A stretch of DNA of 64,000 bases from Amycolatopsis australiensis (GCF_900119165.1 NZ_FPJG01000006.1:7974001-8038000); one strand, 5' to 3'; positions 51,556-60,478 are shown, counted from the first letter of the stretch. The notes: generated by a model not told the origin, from the sequence alone. Made by a program: numbers and translations.

Positions 51556-52519
51556 CGGCGGCGGTGCCGGACAGGACGTACACGTGCCATTCGTCGTCGA
51601 CGCGATATCCGCACCGCTCGTAAACGCCCAGCGCGCGGTGCGCATTGTCGACGTCGACGTTCAGCGCCGACCGGTCGAATCCGGCGGCCTTGGCCGCCAG
51701 CAGCGTGTGGCCCAGCAGCCCTGACGCGACGCCGCGGCCACGCAGCGCCGCGCGCGTTCCCACCCAGCTGGCGTAGTGCTCGCGCACGCCCGTCACCTCG
51801 GCCTCGGACGCGTAGAAGTGGCTCAGCACGAAGGCCAGGACCTTGTCGCCGTCGAGGATGAGGAACGACAGGTCCGGCCGGAAGTCCTTCGAGCCGGTGA
51901 CCAGGTGGCGCCAGGCGTCGGGCTGGTAGACCGTGCTGCCCCAGTGGTCGCCGAAGGTGTCGTTGCGGGCGTCGAGCGTCGCGAGGTCGTACTTGTAGTC
52001 GAAGGGCACCGGCTCCAAGCCGTCCGGCAGCGGTGGCTGCGGCGGCAGGTCGGCGAGCCCGGCGCGCATGTTCACCATCGTCCGCGCGTGCGTGAACCCG
52101 GCGCCGGCGAGGACGCCGGCGATCCACCGCTCGTTCTGGTGGTGGCCGTGGTGCAGTTCGAGCGGCGCGCCCGGGAAGGCGCGCTCGTGGACCTCGCGGG
52201 CCGTCCGGCGGAACCACTCGATCAGGTGAGCGCCGACGGCGTCGGTGCGGTGGCGCGGGTGCACGACCGACTGGAGGCGGACCATGTGGACGGGGTCCGC
52301 GGCGTCGCGGCGGCGGACCAGCCCGTAGCCGACGAGCTCGCCGTCCGCCCACGCGCCGGTCGTGGCGCGGGCCAGGTCGATGTTGGGGCCCGCCAGCTCC
52401 TCGCGGAGGTCGTCTTCGGCGAGGTGTTCCCCCGTCCGGTCGGTTTCCTCGGCGGCGGCGTACAGGCGGGTCAGCGCCGGGACGTCGGCGAGGGTCAGCG
52501 GGCGCCAGGTCAGGTCCAT
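51536..52519 (-). CDS. Tandem GNAT acetyltransferase
   Basis: A 327-residue protein with two GNAT domains in a row, as in mycothiol synthase MshD. Domain 1 is about 1-150 and lacks the acetyl-CoA loop; domain 2 is about 170-327 with RGRGVASGLLGHTLLAAKAAG as the acetyl-CoA-binding motif and LNVDVDNAHRALGVYERCGYRV. Sequence does not prove MshD; similar tandem GNATs are numerous in actinobacteria and modify unknown amines. Starts at ATG 52519. Confidence 0.8.
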   Translation of the reverse strand: MDLTWRPLTLADVPALTRLYAAAEETDRTGEHLAEDDLREELAGPNIDLARATTGAWADGELVGYGLVRRRDAADPVHMVRLQSVVHPRHRTDAVGAHLIEWFRRTAREVHERAFPGAPLELHHGHHQNERWIAGVLAGAGFTHARTMVNMRAGLADLPPQPPLPDGLEPVPFDYKYDLATLDARNDTFGDHWGSTVYQPDAWRHLVTGSKDFRPDLSFLILDGDKVLAFVLSHFYASEAEVTGVREHYASWVGTRAALRGRGVASGLLGHTLLAAKAAGFDRSALNVDVDNAHRALGVYERCGYRVDDEWHVYVLSGTAAVSALRG

Positions 52520-52574
52520 GGCGGGAGGCTAGGCCGGACGGCGGTGCCCGCGCACCCCGATTTACGCTCGGGAC

Positions 52575-53321
52575 GTGCTGGTGCTCCTGCCTCCCTCCGA
52601 GACCAAGGCCGACGGCGGCCGCGGCGGTCCGCTCGACCTCGGCGCGCTGTCGTTCCCCGAGCTGAACCCGACGCGCGCGAAGCTCGCGGACGCGCTCGTC
52701 GAGCTGGCCGCCGACGTCCCGGCCAGCCTCGCGGCACTGGGCCTCACCGAGCGCCAGGCCGGGGAGGTCACGCGCAATGCCCGGCTGTGGACGTCGCCCA
52801 CCATGCCGGCGCTGCGCCGCTACACCGGCGTCCTCTACGACGCGCTCGACGTCAAGAGCTTCACGAAAGCCGGCCTGGAGAAGGCGCACCGGCGGCTGGC
52901 GGTGACGTCGTCGCTGTTCGGCGTGGTGTCGGCGACCGACCCGATCCCGGCGTACCGGCTGTCGGGCGGGAACTCGCTGCCGTCGCTCGGGACCGTCCGC
53001 GGGCTGTGGAAACCGGTGCTCGAGCCGGTCCTGCGCGGAGTCGAGGGCCTGGTCGTCGACCTGCGGTCGGGCACGTACTCGGCGTTCGCGAAGCTGCGCC
53101 CGGACGCGGTGACCGTCCGCGTGGTGACGGAGAACGCCCACGGCGAGCGCGTGACGGTCAGCCACTTCAACAAGGCGTACAAGGGACGGCTCGCGCACGT
53201 GCTGGCGGCCACCCGCGCCGAACCGTCCACTGTGGACCAGCTGGTCAAGGTGATCGGCAGGGCGGGCCTGACCGTCGAGCGCACCGGCGAGCACGCGCTC
53301 GAGCTGGTCACCGAGGGCTGA
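52575..53321 (+). CDS. yaaA: YaaA family peroxide-stress protein (DUF328)
   Basis: A 248-residue protein of the YaaA family. Marker blocks are LLPPSETKADGG at the N-terminus, RYTGVLYDAL, VTSSLFGVVSATDPIPAYRLSGG, VVDLRSGTYSAF and SHFNKAYKGRLAHVL. In Escherichia coli YaaA lowers free iron under peroxide stress; the fold binds DNA/uncertain ligands. The GTG start at 52575 sits at the first conserved residue. Monocistronic. Confidence 0.9.
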   Translation: MLVLLPPSETKADGGRGGPLDLGALSFPELNPTRAKLADALVELAADVPASLAALGLTERQAGEVTRNARLWTSPTMPALRRYTGVLYDALDVKSFTKAGLEKAHRRLAVTSSLFGVVSATDPIPAYRLSGGNSLPSLGTVRGLWKPVLEPVLRGVEGLVVDLRSGTYSAFAKLRPDAVTVRVVTENAHGERVTVSHFNKAYKGRLAHVLAATRAEPSTVDQLVKVIGRAGLTVERTGEHALELVTEG

Positions 53322-53403
53322 CGACCCGTTCGACGGCGAAACGGCCGGGCGCGCGTCGGCCTCAGCAACGCGAGGCGCGTCCGTCGCGAGATCCGGGCTC
53401 AGC

Positions 53404-53511
53404 TCACTCGGCCGCCATCGCTCGGCCGCCCCGGACCGCCGCGCCATCGAGCAACGCGAGCAGCGCGCCGAGGTCCGATTCCGTGGCCGGCCGCAGGCAG
53501 TAGACGCTCAA
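53404..53511 (-). pseudogene. GNAT N-terminal fragment after the oxidoreductase
   Basis: A 35-codon frame from TTG 53511 (overlapping the upstream stop as TTGA) reads LSVYCLRPATESDLGALLAL and continues LDGAAVRGGRAMAAE, ending in TGA. LRPATESDLGALLALLD is the usual first strand and helix of GNAT acetyltransferases, but the rest of the domain is absent. It is either a decayed gene or the trace of a lost neighbour. Confidence 0.4.
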
Positions 53512-54578
53512 AAGCGGTCCGGCGCGAACGGTGTCAGGTCGAAGCCCGGGTCCTCGCCCAGCGCGACCGCCGCGATGAGCTTGCCCGCGAACGGCGCGTT
53601 CGTCAGCCCGCCCGCGCCGAAGCCCGTCGACACCGCCAGGCCCGGGCGGATCGAGCCCAGCACCGGCAGGCCGTCGGGCGTGCCGGGGCGGAAGCCGACG
53701 CGGGTCTCCGCCAGCGTCGCGTCCGCCAGGCCGGGCGCGACCGCCAGCGCGTTGTCCAGTACCTCGCGCTGGCCGGCCGCCGTCACGCGGTAGTCGAAGC
53801 CCGAGCCCGCCTCGCGGGTCGCGCCCGCCACCACCCGGCCGCCGCCGAACGCCAGCAGGTAGTGGCTCGTGCGGGGCAGCACCACCGGCCACGCCGCCGT
53901 GTCCGTGCCCGGCAGGTCGAAGTGGCTGATCTGGCCGCGGTGCGGCGTCACCGGCAGGTCGACGCCCAGCGGTGCCAGCAGGTCCCGGCTCCACGCGCCG
54001 GCGGCGACCACGACGCTGTCCGCGTCGATCGGCCCGGCCACGCCGGCGACCGTCCCGTCGGCCCGGAACGCCACCTCGCCTTCGACGAACTTCGCGCCGC
54101 GGCGTTCGGCGTCCTGCAGCAGGGCGCGGCGCAGCTCGTGCCCGTCGACGCGGCCCGCGCCGGCCAGGTGCACCGCGCCCAGCCCGGGCGCCAGCGGCGG
54201 GAACAGCTCGCGTGCCTGCGCCGGGTCGAGCCGGCGGACTTCGCCGATCTCCGGTGCGTCCGCGGCCCGCTCGGCCAGCCGCTGCTGCGCTTCGGCCAGC
54301 TCGGTGTCGTCGGCCGAGACGATCATCCCGCCGACGACCTCGAACGACGAGCCCGGCAGCTGCTCGGCGAACTCCCGGTAGTACCGGCCGGCGGCCGCCG
54401 CGAGCGGGTACAGCGCGTCATCCCGGCGCGACGTCCACGGGCTGACGATCCCGGCGCCGGCCTCGGTGGCCGTCCCCGGCCGCGCCGCGTCCGCCACGAC
54501 CACTTCCGCGCCGCGGGCCGCCAGGTGCCAGGCCGTCGCCGCGCCGCCGATTCCGCTTCCGATCACGAGCACTCGCAT
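53508..54578 (-). CDS. FAD-dependent D-amino-acid oxidase-type oxidoreductase
   Basis: A 356-residue flavoenzyme. The FAD motif VLVIGSGIGGAATAWHLAARGAEVVV is at 3-28, a second DxDxVVVAAGAWS segment near 195, and the C-terminal GFRPGTPDGLPVLGSIRPGLAVSTGFGAGGLTNAPFAGKLIA matches the DAO family (glycine oxidase, sarcosine oxidase, D-amino-acid dehydrogenase). It oxidises an amine; the specific one is not clear. ATG 54578 is favoured; GTG 54587 would add three residues. Confidence 0.85.
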   Translation of the reverse strand: MRVLVIGSGIGGAATAWHLAARGAEVVVADAARPGTATEAGAGIVSPWTSRRDDALYPLAAAAGRYYREFAEQLPGSSFEVVGGMIVSADDTELAEAQQRLAERAADAPEIGEVRRLDPAQARELFPPLAPGLGAVHLAGAGRVDGHELRRALLQDAERRGAKFVEGEVAFRADGTVAGVAGPIDADSVVVAAGAWSRDLLAPLGVDLPVTPHRGQISHFDLPGTDTAAWPVVLPRTSHYLLAFGGGRVVAGATREAGSGFDYRVTAAGQREVLDNALAVAPGLADATLAETRVGFRPGTPDGLPVLGSIRPGLAVSTGFGAGGLTNAPFAGKLIAAVALGEDPGFDLTPFAPDRF

Positions 54579-54661
54579 GCTTCCCACCCTGCCCGATCGT
54601 GCCGCGCCGGGGCCAACGGGATACGCCCCGCGTGCTGCCCGGCCGCCGTATGCTGCGCGCC

Positions 54662-55216
54662 ATGCCGAGCCGTGCCGAGCGGTATGTCGCCCATCTCGAC
54701 ACCCTGACCGGGAACACCGAGCCCCGGCTGCAGCCGATCCCGTCGACCCACGCCGGGCTCGACGACGTCATCGCGTTCGTCTACGCCGACGAGCCGGAGC
54801 CGCGGTACCTGACCGGCGCGACGTACGGTCTTTCGCTGGCCGACCACCCGGAGTGGCACGGCGTGAAACCGGAACTGTGGATCAGCGTCCGGTCCGACGA
54901 CCCGGTCTGGGCACTGGCCATCGGCTACCTCGCCGAGCAGCTGCGCGGTACGTGCCCGTTCGTCTACGGCGACACGATCGACTTCGGCCAGCCGATCGCG
55001 CCCGAGTCCGCGATGACGGCGTTCGCGGTGTCGGCCCCGGCCGGCCTCGATGCCCACCAGTACACGCTGATCGACATCGGCGGCGCGCCGGTGAGCATCG
55101 CCGGCTGCTACCCGGTGCACGACACCGAGCGCAGGTACATCCGCGAGCACGGCATCGACGCGTTCTGGCAGCTGGACTGGGACCTCTACGACGTCCGGCG
55201 CCCGCCGGTGGTCTGA
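54662..55216 (+). CDS. Suppressor-of-fused (SUFU) domain protein
   Basis: A 184-residue single-domain protein with the SUFU fold: YVYADEPEPRYLTGATYGLS-like strand near 40, HGVKPELWISVRSDDPVWALAIGYLAEQLRG, VYGDTIDFGQPIAPESAMTAF, and the C-terminal DIGGAPVSIAGCYPVHDTERRYI. Bacterial SUFU proteins are common immunity or partner proteins of toxins, besides being of unknown role; no toxin gene is evident beside it. The start is ATG 54662, with ATG 54650 as an alternative. Confidence 0.8.
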   Translation: MPSRAERYVAHLDTLTGNTEPRLQPIPSTHAGLDDVIAFVYADEPEPRYLTGATYGLSLADHPEWHGVKPELWISVRSDDPVWALAIGYLAEQLRGTCPFVYGDTIDFGQPIAPESAMTAFAVSAPAGLDAHQYTLIDIGGAPVSIAGCYPVHDTERRYIREHGIDAFWQLDWDLYDVRRPPVV

Positions 55217-56052
55217 TACGCGGCCGTCGCGAGCCGCACGAACGAGCGGACCAGCGGGCCGGCGTCCTTCCACGCGACGACCACGGGGTTCGGCGCCAGG
55301 TCCGTGATCGGCACCACCGCCAGCTCGCCCGGCGGCCGGTGCCCGAGCGGCATCAGGCCTACGGTCCCGTTCCACAGCACGGCCTGCAGGCACTCCTGGA
55401 CAGCTCGCACCACCGGCCCTTCGCGGCGCTCGCCGCCGTGCCAGTACGCCTGCCAAACCGGGTCGGTGCCGTCCGGGAACCGGAACCAGCGCCGTCCGGC
55501 GAGGTCGGCGAGGTCGAGGTGGCCGCGGGCGGCCAGCGGGTCGTCGGCGCGCAGGACCGCACCCACCGGATCCGCCCGTAGCTCGCGCACCGCCAGGCCG
55601 GTCTCGTCGAACGGCCCGCGGGTCAGCGCGACGTCGACCAGCCCGGCGCGCAGGCCGCACGTCGGATCGGTCAGGTCCGTGTCGCGGACGCGGACCTCGA
55701 CGCCGGGGTGCTGACGACGGTAGGCGCCGGCGAGGCGCGTCGCGCCCGGGTCGGCGCCGTCGCCGAGGATGCCGACGGTGAGCGTCGGCGCGCCCGCCGC
55801 CGTGGCCACCCGCTCCCGCGCCCGGTCGGCGTGGTCGAGCAGCGCCCGCGCCTCGGCCAGCAGCGCCGTCCCCGCCGGGGTGAGCGTGACCCCCGCGGCC
55901 GAACGCAGCAGCAGGACGGCCCCGACGTCGGTTTCCAGCTGCTTGATCGCCCGGCTCAGCGGCGGCTGGCTCATGTGCAGCCGCGCGGCGGCCCGGCCGA
56001 AGTGCCGTTCCTCGGCGACGGCCACGAAGTACCGCAGGGTCCGCAGCTCCAT
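55186..56052 (-). CDS. LysR-family transcriptional regulator
   Basis: A 288-residue regulator. The N-terminal helix-turn-helix is FVAVAEERHFGRAAARLHMSQPPLSRAIKQLETDVGAVLLLR (about 10-52), the normal LysR type, followed by a two-lobed ligand domain from about 90. It starts one base after the deaminase gene (TGAGATG) and may be translated together with it. Its 3' end overlaps the SUFU gene by 31 bp. Target unknown, possibly the adjacent deaminase. Confidence 0.9.
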   Translation of the reverse strand: MELRTLRYFVAVAEERHFGRAAARLHMSQPPLSRAIKQLETDVGAVLLLRSAAGVTLTPAGTALLAEARALLDHADRARERVATAAGAPTLTVGILGDGADPGATRLAGAYRRQHPGVEVRVRDTDLTDPTCGLRAGLVDVALTRGPFDETGLAVRELRADPVGAVLRADDPLAARGHLDLADLAGRRWFRFPDGTDPVWQAYWHGGERREGPVVRAVQECLQAVLWNGTVGLMPLGHRPPGELAVVPITDLAPNPVVVAWKDAGPLVRSFVRLATAAYQTTGGRRTS

Positions 56053-56053
56053 C

Positions 56054-56491
56054 TCAGCCCTCGCCGTCGAACGGCCACGCTGTATCGGGGAACACGCGGG
56101 CCCACCAGTGCGGCTGGACGTCCCGCAGCCGCAGCGCCCGCCACCGGCGCGGGTCCGCGGCCTCGGGCACGGCGACCTCGACGTCCGGGCCGTGCGAGAA
56201 GAGCCGTTCCTGGCAGACCCCGCACGGCGCGAGGATCCAGTACCCGCGATCCCCGTCGGCGGCGGTCACGCACACCGAGCCGGTGACGCGCCGCCCCAGC
56301 TTGAAGGCCTCGCAGAGGGCGCCGGTTTCGTGGCACAGGCTGACGGCCTGGTTCGGGAAGTCCGGCGCCGTGCTCGTGAGCACCGTGCCGTCGTCGAGAC
56401 GCAGGGCCGCCGCCCCGGACCACGCCGTCCCGCCGAAACGGTTTCGCGCCAGCGCGATCGCGGCATCCACCAGCTCCTGATCGACGGCCAT
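56054..56491 (-). CDS. Cytidine deaminase-fold protein (blasticidin deaminase-like)
   Basis: A 145-residue zinc deaminase. The catalytic motif is LCHETGA: Cys53 binds zinc and Glu55 shuttles the proton, with His54 at the place of the usual Ala. The second zinc pair is C90 and C93 in APCGVCQE. The size and the FPNQAVSLCHE context fit the cytidine/blasticidin S deaminase family rather than the tRNA adenosine deaminase. Possible roles are pyrimidine salvage or nucleoside-antibiotic inactivation. The LysR gene follows directly. Confidence 0.82.
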   Translation of the reverse strand: MAVDQELVDAAIALARNRFGGTAWSGAAALRLDDGTVLTSTAPDFPNQAVSLCHETGALCEAFKLGRRVTGSVCVTAADGDRGYWILAPCGVCQERLFSHGPDVEVAVPEAADPRRWRALRLRDVQPHWWARVFPDTAWPFDGEG

Positions 56492-56590
56492 GGCCGAACC
56501 CTAGCGCCGACCGGCGACGATAGGCACCGGGTATCGGCGCGACGGAACCGGTCTTGGACGGCGGCCGCGTCCCGGCGGTGGAATCGGGGC

Positions 56591-57484
56591 ATGACCGAGC
56601 TGACCGATCCCGCCGTGCACGTCGGCGGCGCCCGGGAGATCGCCCCGGACCTGCTGGTGATCCCGAACGCCGGCGTCGACCTCGTGCCCAACATCGGTGT
56701 CGTCGGCGGCACCGAAGCCGTTCTCGTCGTCGACACCGGCATCGGCACCGAGAACGCTTCGCAGGTGCTCGCCTTCGCGAGCGAAGTTGCGAAGGGCCGT
56801 CGCCTGTATCTGACGACGACACACTTCCACCCCGAGCACGCCTTCGGCGCGCAAGCGTTCGCCGGGTCGGCCACCTACCTGGTCAACCGCGCCCAGGCCG
56901 AGGACCTCGCCACGAAGGGCGCGGGGTACCTGGAGATGTTCCGCGGCCTCGGCGAGGTGGTGGCCCGCCGCCTCGACGGCGTCCGGATCCCGGCCCCGGA
57001 CGTCGTCTACGACGGCTCGCACGAGCTCGACCTCGGCGGCCGGACCGTCCGGCTGCGCCCCACCGGCCGCGGCCACACCCGCGGCGACCAGGTCGTCGAG
57101 GTACCGGACGCCGGCGTGCTGTTCACCGGCGACCTGGCCGAGACGGGCCAGTTCGCGATCGTCCCGTGGTTCCCGCCGCACGACACGGACGTCACCGTGG
57201 TGGGCTGGCTCGCGGTGCTGGAGGGCCTGGTTTCGACCGGGCCGCGGATCGTGGTGCCGGGGCATGGAGAGGCCGGCGGCGGCGCGGTGCTCACCGATGT
57301 CCGTGCCTACCTGCGCGAGCTGCGGGACGAGACCTGGCACCGTCGCGACGCGGGCCTCGACGCCGACGCGATCGCCGCCGAGGTCCGCGCGCTGCTCGCC
57401 GGCCGCCATCCGGAGTGGGCCGGGCGGGAGTGGATCGGGCCGGGCGTGGGGTGTTTGTGTGCCGAGCGGTCCGCCGGCGGGTGA
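56591..57484 (+). CDS. Metallo-beta-lactamase-fold hydrolase
   Basis: A 297-residue metal-binding hydrolase. The metal motif is THFHPEHAFG (H78, H80, E82, H83, with Glu in place of the usual Asp), then GRGHTRGD (about H161) and FTGDLAE, and a final His in VPGHGEAG. It cleaves a C-S, ester or amide-type bond, or a small-molecule lactone; the substrate is unknown. ATG 56591 is chosen as the first residue before the conserved fold. Divergent from the deaminase gene. Confidence 0.85.
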   Translation: MTELTDPAVHVGGAREIAPDLLVIPNAGVDLVPNIGVVGGTEAVLVVDTGIGTENASQVLAFASEVAKGRRLYLTTTHFHPEHAFGAQAFAGSATYLVNRAQAEDLATKGAGYLEMFRGLGEVVARRLDGVRIPAPDVVYDGSHELDLGGRTVRLRPTGRGHTRGDQVVEVPDAGVLFTGDLAETGQFAIVPWFPPHDTDVTVVGWLAVLEGLVSTGPRIVVPGHGEAGGGAVLTDVRAYLRELRDETWHRRDAGLDADAIAAEVRALLAGRHPEWAGREWIGPGVGCLCAERSAGG

Positions 57485-57663
57485 GGTACCGCCGGGGGCC
57501 GCCGGGGTCGGGCAGCCACGCCGGGATCGTCGGGCCCAAGGGACCGCACGGCACCAGCGGGTCCGGCCCCCCGCTCGACACCGCGACCTCCCGGGCCGAG
57601 CCACCACCCGGCGCCGCGGGCCGCCTCTTCGCCGCATTGCCGCGGAAGCGCTCCGGTCGATGC

Positions 57664-59190
57664 TTACTCCACTCCGAGCACCGCCATCGCCGCGTTGTGA
57701 CCGGGGATGCCGCTGACACCACCTCCTCGCACCGCGCCCGCGCCGCAGAGCAATACGCGCTCGTGGGCCGTCTCCACGCCCCACTTCCCCGCCGGCCGGT
57801 CCTCCGCGAACGGCCAGGACAAATCCCGGTGGAAAATGTGCCCGCGCGGCAGGCCCAGCTCGGCTTCCAGGTCGAGCGGCGTCTTCGCCTCCACACACGG
57901 TTTGCCGTCCGGCCCGGTGAGCAAACAGTCCTCGATCGGCTCGGCCAGCACGCTGTTCAGCGAAGCCAGCGTCGCGCGCAACGCCGCTTCGCGCGCTTCC
58001 TCGTTACGCCCCTCGAAGAGCCGCGCGGGCATGTGCAGGCCGAACAGCGTCAGGGTCTGCGCTCCGGCCGCGCGTTCGGCCGAACCCAGGATCGACGGGT
58101 CCGTGAGCGAGTGGCAGTAGATCTCGCACGGCGGCAGCGTGGGGATCCGCCCCGCCGCCGCCTCGCGATAGGCCGTCTCGAGCTGCGTGTACGTCTCGTT
58201 GACGTGGAACGTGCCGCCGAACGCCTCGGCCGGGTCGACGTGCGGGTCACGCAGCTTCGGCAGCCGTGACAGCACCATGTTCACCTTCAGCTGCGCACCT
58301 TCCGGGCTCTCCGCCGGTTCCTCGCCCAGCAGCCGCGCCAACGTCGACGGCGCGACGTTCGCCAGGACGTGCCCGCCCCGCACGACGTGCTCGGCGTCGT
58401 CACGCCGGTAGCGCACTTCGCCGTCCGGGTCGATCGAAAGCACCTCCGCGCCCGTCACGAGACGCGCGCCCGCGGCGGCCGCCGCCGCGAGTGAGCCCGT
58501 GACCGCTCCCATGCCGCCGACCGGGACGTCCCAGTCGCCGGTGCCGTTGCCGATCACGTGGTAGAGCAGGCACCGGTTCTGCCGCAGGTCCTCGCCGCCC
58601 GCCGGAGCGAACGTGCCGATCAGCGCGTCGGTGAGCACGACGCCGCGGACGGTGTCGTCGCCGAACCACGCCGTGAGCATCTCGCCGATCGGCCGCTCGA
58701 ACAGCAGTGACCACGCCTCGGCGTCGCCGACTCGCGCACGGAAGTCCACTTCGGACAGCAATGGCTCGGTCAGGGTGCCGAAGACGCGCTCGGCGACGCG
58801 GCCGGCCGCCGCGTAGAACCGCTGCCAGGCCGCGAAATCCGAGGTGGACCCGGTGACCGCGCGGAACGACGCCGCCGTCCGGCCGGCGTCGCCCGTGTCG
58901 ACAAGGAGACCCGCGTCGCCGGACGGCGTGTACGACGACATCCGGCGCCGCCGCAGCCGGACGTCGAGCCCGAGGTCGGCCACGATCTTCCTCGGCAGCA
59001 GGCTGACCAGGTAGGAGTACCGGGAAAGCCGGACGTCCACGCCGTCGAACGCGCGGAACGACACGGCGGCGCCACCGGTCTCGCCGCGCCGTTCGAGCAC
59101 GAGCACCGACCGGCCCGCCCGCGCCAGGTACGCGGCCGCCACCAGGCCGTTGTGCCCGCCGCCGACGATCACCGCGTCGTAGCCGTCCAT
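57664..59190 (-). CDS. Phytoene desaturase-like NAD(P)/FAD oxidoreductase
   Basis: A 508-residue flavoprotein of the CrtI/retinol saturase class. It starts DAVIVGGGHNGLVAAAYLARAG (FAD motif, 4-25) and GRSVLVLERRGETGGAA, and ends HERVLLCGAGAVRGGGVSGIPGHNAAMAV. Its relatives dehydrogenate or isomerise polyenes, but no carotenoid genes lie nearby, and many actinobacterial homologues act on other lipids. ATG 59190 has GAGGAGGGGCGG immediately before it. It is divergent from the RIO kinase gene across a hairpin. Confidence 0.85.
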   Translation of the reverse strand: MDGYDAVIVGGGHNGLVAAAYLARAGRSVLVLERRGETGGAAVSFRAFDGVDVRLSRYSYLVSLLPRKIVADLGLDVRLRRRRMSSYTPSGDAGLLVDTGDAGRTAASFRAVTGSTSDFAAWQRFYAAAGRVAERVFGTLTEPLLSEVDFRARVGDAEAWSLLFERPIGEMLTAWFGDDTVRGVVLTDALIGTFAPAGGEDLRQNRCLLYHVIGNGTGDWDVPVGGMGAVTGSLAAAAAAGARLVTGAEVLSIDPDGEVRYRRDDAEHVVRGGHVLANVAPSTLARLLGEEPAESPEGAQLKVNMVLSRLPKLRDPHVDPAEAFGGTFHVNETYTQLETAYREAAAGRIPTLPPCEIYCHSLTDPSILGSAERAAGAQTLTLFGLHMPARLFEGRNEEAREAALRATLASLNSVLAEPIEDCLLTGPDGKPCVEAKTPLDLEAELGLPRGHIFHRDLSWPFAEDRPAGKWGVETAHERVLLCGAGAVRGGGVSGIPGHNAAMAVLGVE

Positions 59191-59257
59191 CCGCCCCTCC
59201 TCGCCAGAGCCTGCCCGTTCATCGTGGCCACGGCCGCGGGCGGAATTCAAGGAAAGG

Positions 59258-59278
59258 GCGCGAACGGCCCGTTCGCGC
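59258..59278. promoter_or_regulatory. Perfect 9-bp inverted repeat between divergent genes
   Basis: GCGCGAACG (59258-59266) and CGTTCGCGC (59270-59278) with a 3-bp centre. The two genes start 68 and 187 bp away, so it is more likely an operator or attenuator than a terminator. GAATTC flanks it on the left and AATTC on the right. Confidence 0.4.
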
Positions 59279-59464
59279 AATTCGGTTGCGCCGCCGCCGA
59301 TCGGTCCGGCAAGCTGACCGGCGAGCCGGCAGGGAGCCGGTGCGTGAGAGCGGGGAGGTGCCTGTCGTGATGACTGTCCGGGCCTTTTCGCGCCCTCACC
59401 CACCCGCCCCCCGGAGCTGACCACGCGCCCGGTGGGGCATCCCTGACCAAGGAGAAACCCACCA

Positions 59465-60427
59465 GTGCGCCAGCACGACTTCGAAGACTTCGACCGGTTC
59501 GACGAACAGCCCACCCGCCGCCAGGCGCGGGCACGCCGCCGCGGGCGGCTCGACGAACCCGAACCCACCCGCCGCGGCCGGCTCACCGAAGGCGAGCGCG
59601 TCCGCCTCGCGAAACTGCGCGACGACGCCTACACCGAACGGCAGCTGCCCGACGGCGCCGACCGCTGGTCCACCTGGGACGACGCCGAACACGGCCCGCT
59701 GCCCCGGCCCGAGTGGGTCGTCACCGAGCTCGCCGCCGTCGACACCGACCTCGGCGTCCTCAAGACCGGCAAGGAAGCCGACGTCCACCTGCTGCGGCGT
59801 GGCCTGCCCGGCGCGCCGGGCGTGCTGCTGGCCGCGAAGCGCTACCGCAGCGACGAACACAAGCTGTTCCACCGCGACGCCGGCTACCTCGAGGGACGGC
59901 GGATGCGCCGGTCCCGCGAGATGCGCGCGATCGAGCACCGCACGGCGTTCGGCCGCAACCTCATCGCGGAGCAGTGGGCCGTCGCCGAGTTCGCCGCGCT
60001 GAGTCGCTTGTGGACACTCGGCGCGCCGGTGCCCTACCCGGTGCAGCGCAACGGCACGGAACTGCTGCTGGAGTTCCTCGGCGAGGACGACGGCACCGCC
60101 GCGCCGCGGCTCGCCCAGGTCCGCCCGGAGCCCGGCGAGCTGAAGGACCTGTGGTTCCAGGCGACCGCGGCGCTCGAGCTGCTCGCGTCGGAAGGCCTCG
60201 CGCACGGCGACCTCTCGGCCTACAACCTGCTCGTGCACCGGGGCCGGCTGATGGTGATCGACCTGCCGCAGGTGGTCGACGTCGTCGCCAACCCCGGCGG
60301 CGTCGAGTTCCTCGCGCGGGACGTGCGCAACCTCGCCGGCTGGTTCCACGGCCGCGGCCTGGGCGAGCACGTCACGAACACCGGCGAGCTCCTGGCGGAG
60401 CTGGTTTCCGCGGCCGGAATCGGGTAA
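59465..60427 (+). CDS. RIO-type serine protein kinase
   Basis: A 320-residue atypical kinase. The basic, disordered N-terminus (about 1-45) is followed by the RIO domain: GVLKTGKEADVHLL (ATP-loop, the K of GKEAD), AKRYRS (catalytic Lys), AHGDLSAYNLLV (catalytic loop, Asp) and VIDLPQVVD (metal Asp). Bacterial RIO kinases are poorly known; eukaryotic ones act in ribosome maturation. GTG 59465 follows AAGGAG at ten bases. It lies just upstream of a DEAD-box helicase, another RNA-linked protein. Confidence 0.88.
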   Translation: MRQHDFEDFDRFDEQPTRRQARARRRGRLDEPEPTRRGRLTEGERVRLAKLRDDAYTERQLPDGADRWSTWDDAEHGPLPRPEWVVTELAAVDTDLGVLKTGKEADVHLLRRGLPGAPGVLLAAKRYRSDEHKLFHRDAGYLEGRRMRRSREMRAIEHRTAFGRNLIAEQWAVAEFAALSRLWTLGAPVPYPVQRNGTELLLEFLGEDDGTAAPRLAQVRPEPGELKDLWFQATAALELLASEGLAHGDLSAYNLLVHRGRLMVIDLPQVVDVVANPGGVEFLARDVRNLAGWFHGRGLGEHVTNTGELLAELVSAAGIG

Positions 60428-60434
60428 CCACCGT

Positions 60435-60478
60435 GGCGGGGTCGCGGATGTGGCATGGAACACGTCTGCGACCCCGCC
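60435..60478 (+). terminator. Hairpin terminator after the RIO kinase
   Basis: GGCGGGGTCGC (60435-60445) pairs perfectly over 11 bp with GCGACCCCGCC (60468-60478). The loop is 22 bases. It lies 8 bases after the stop and separates the kinase from the helicase leader. Confidence 0.65.
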
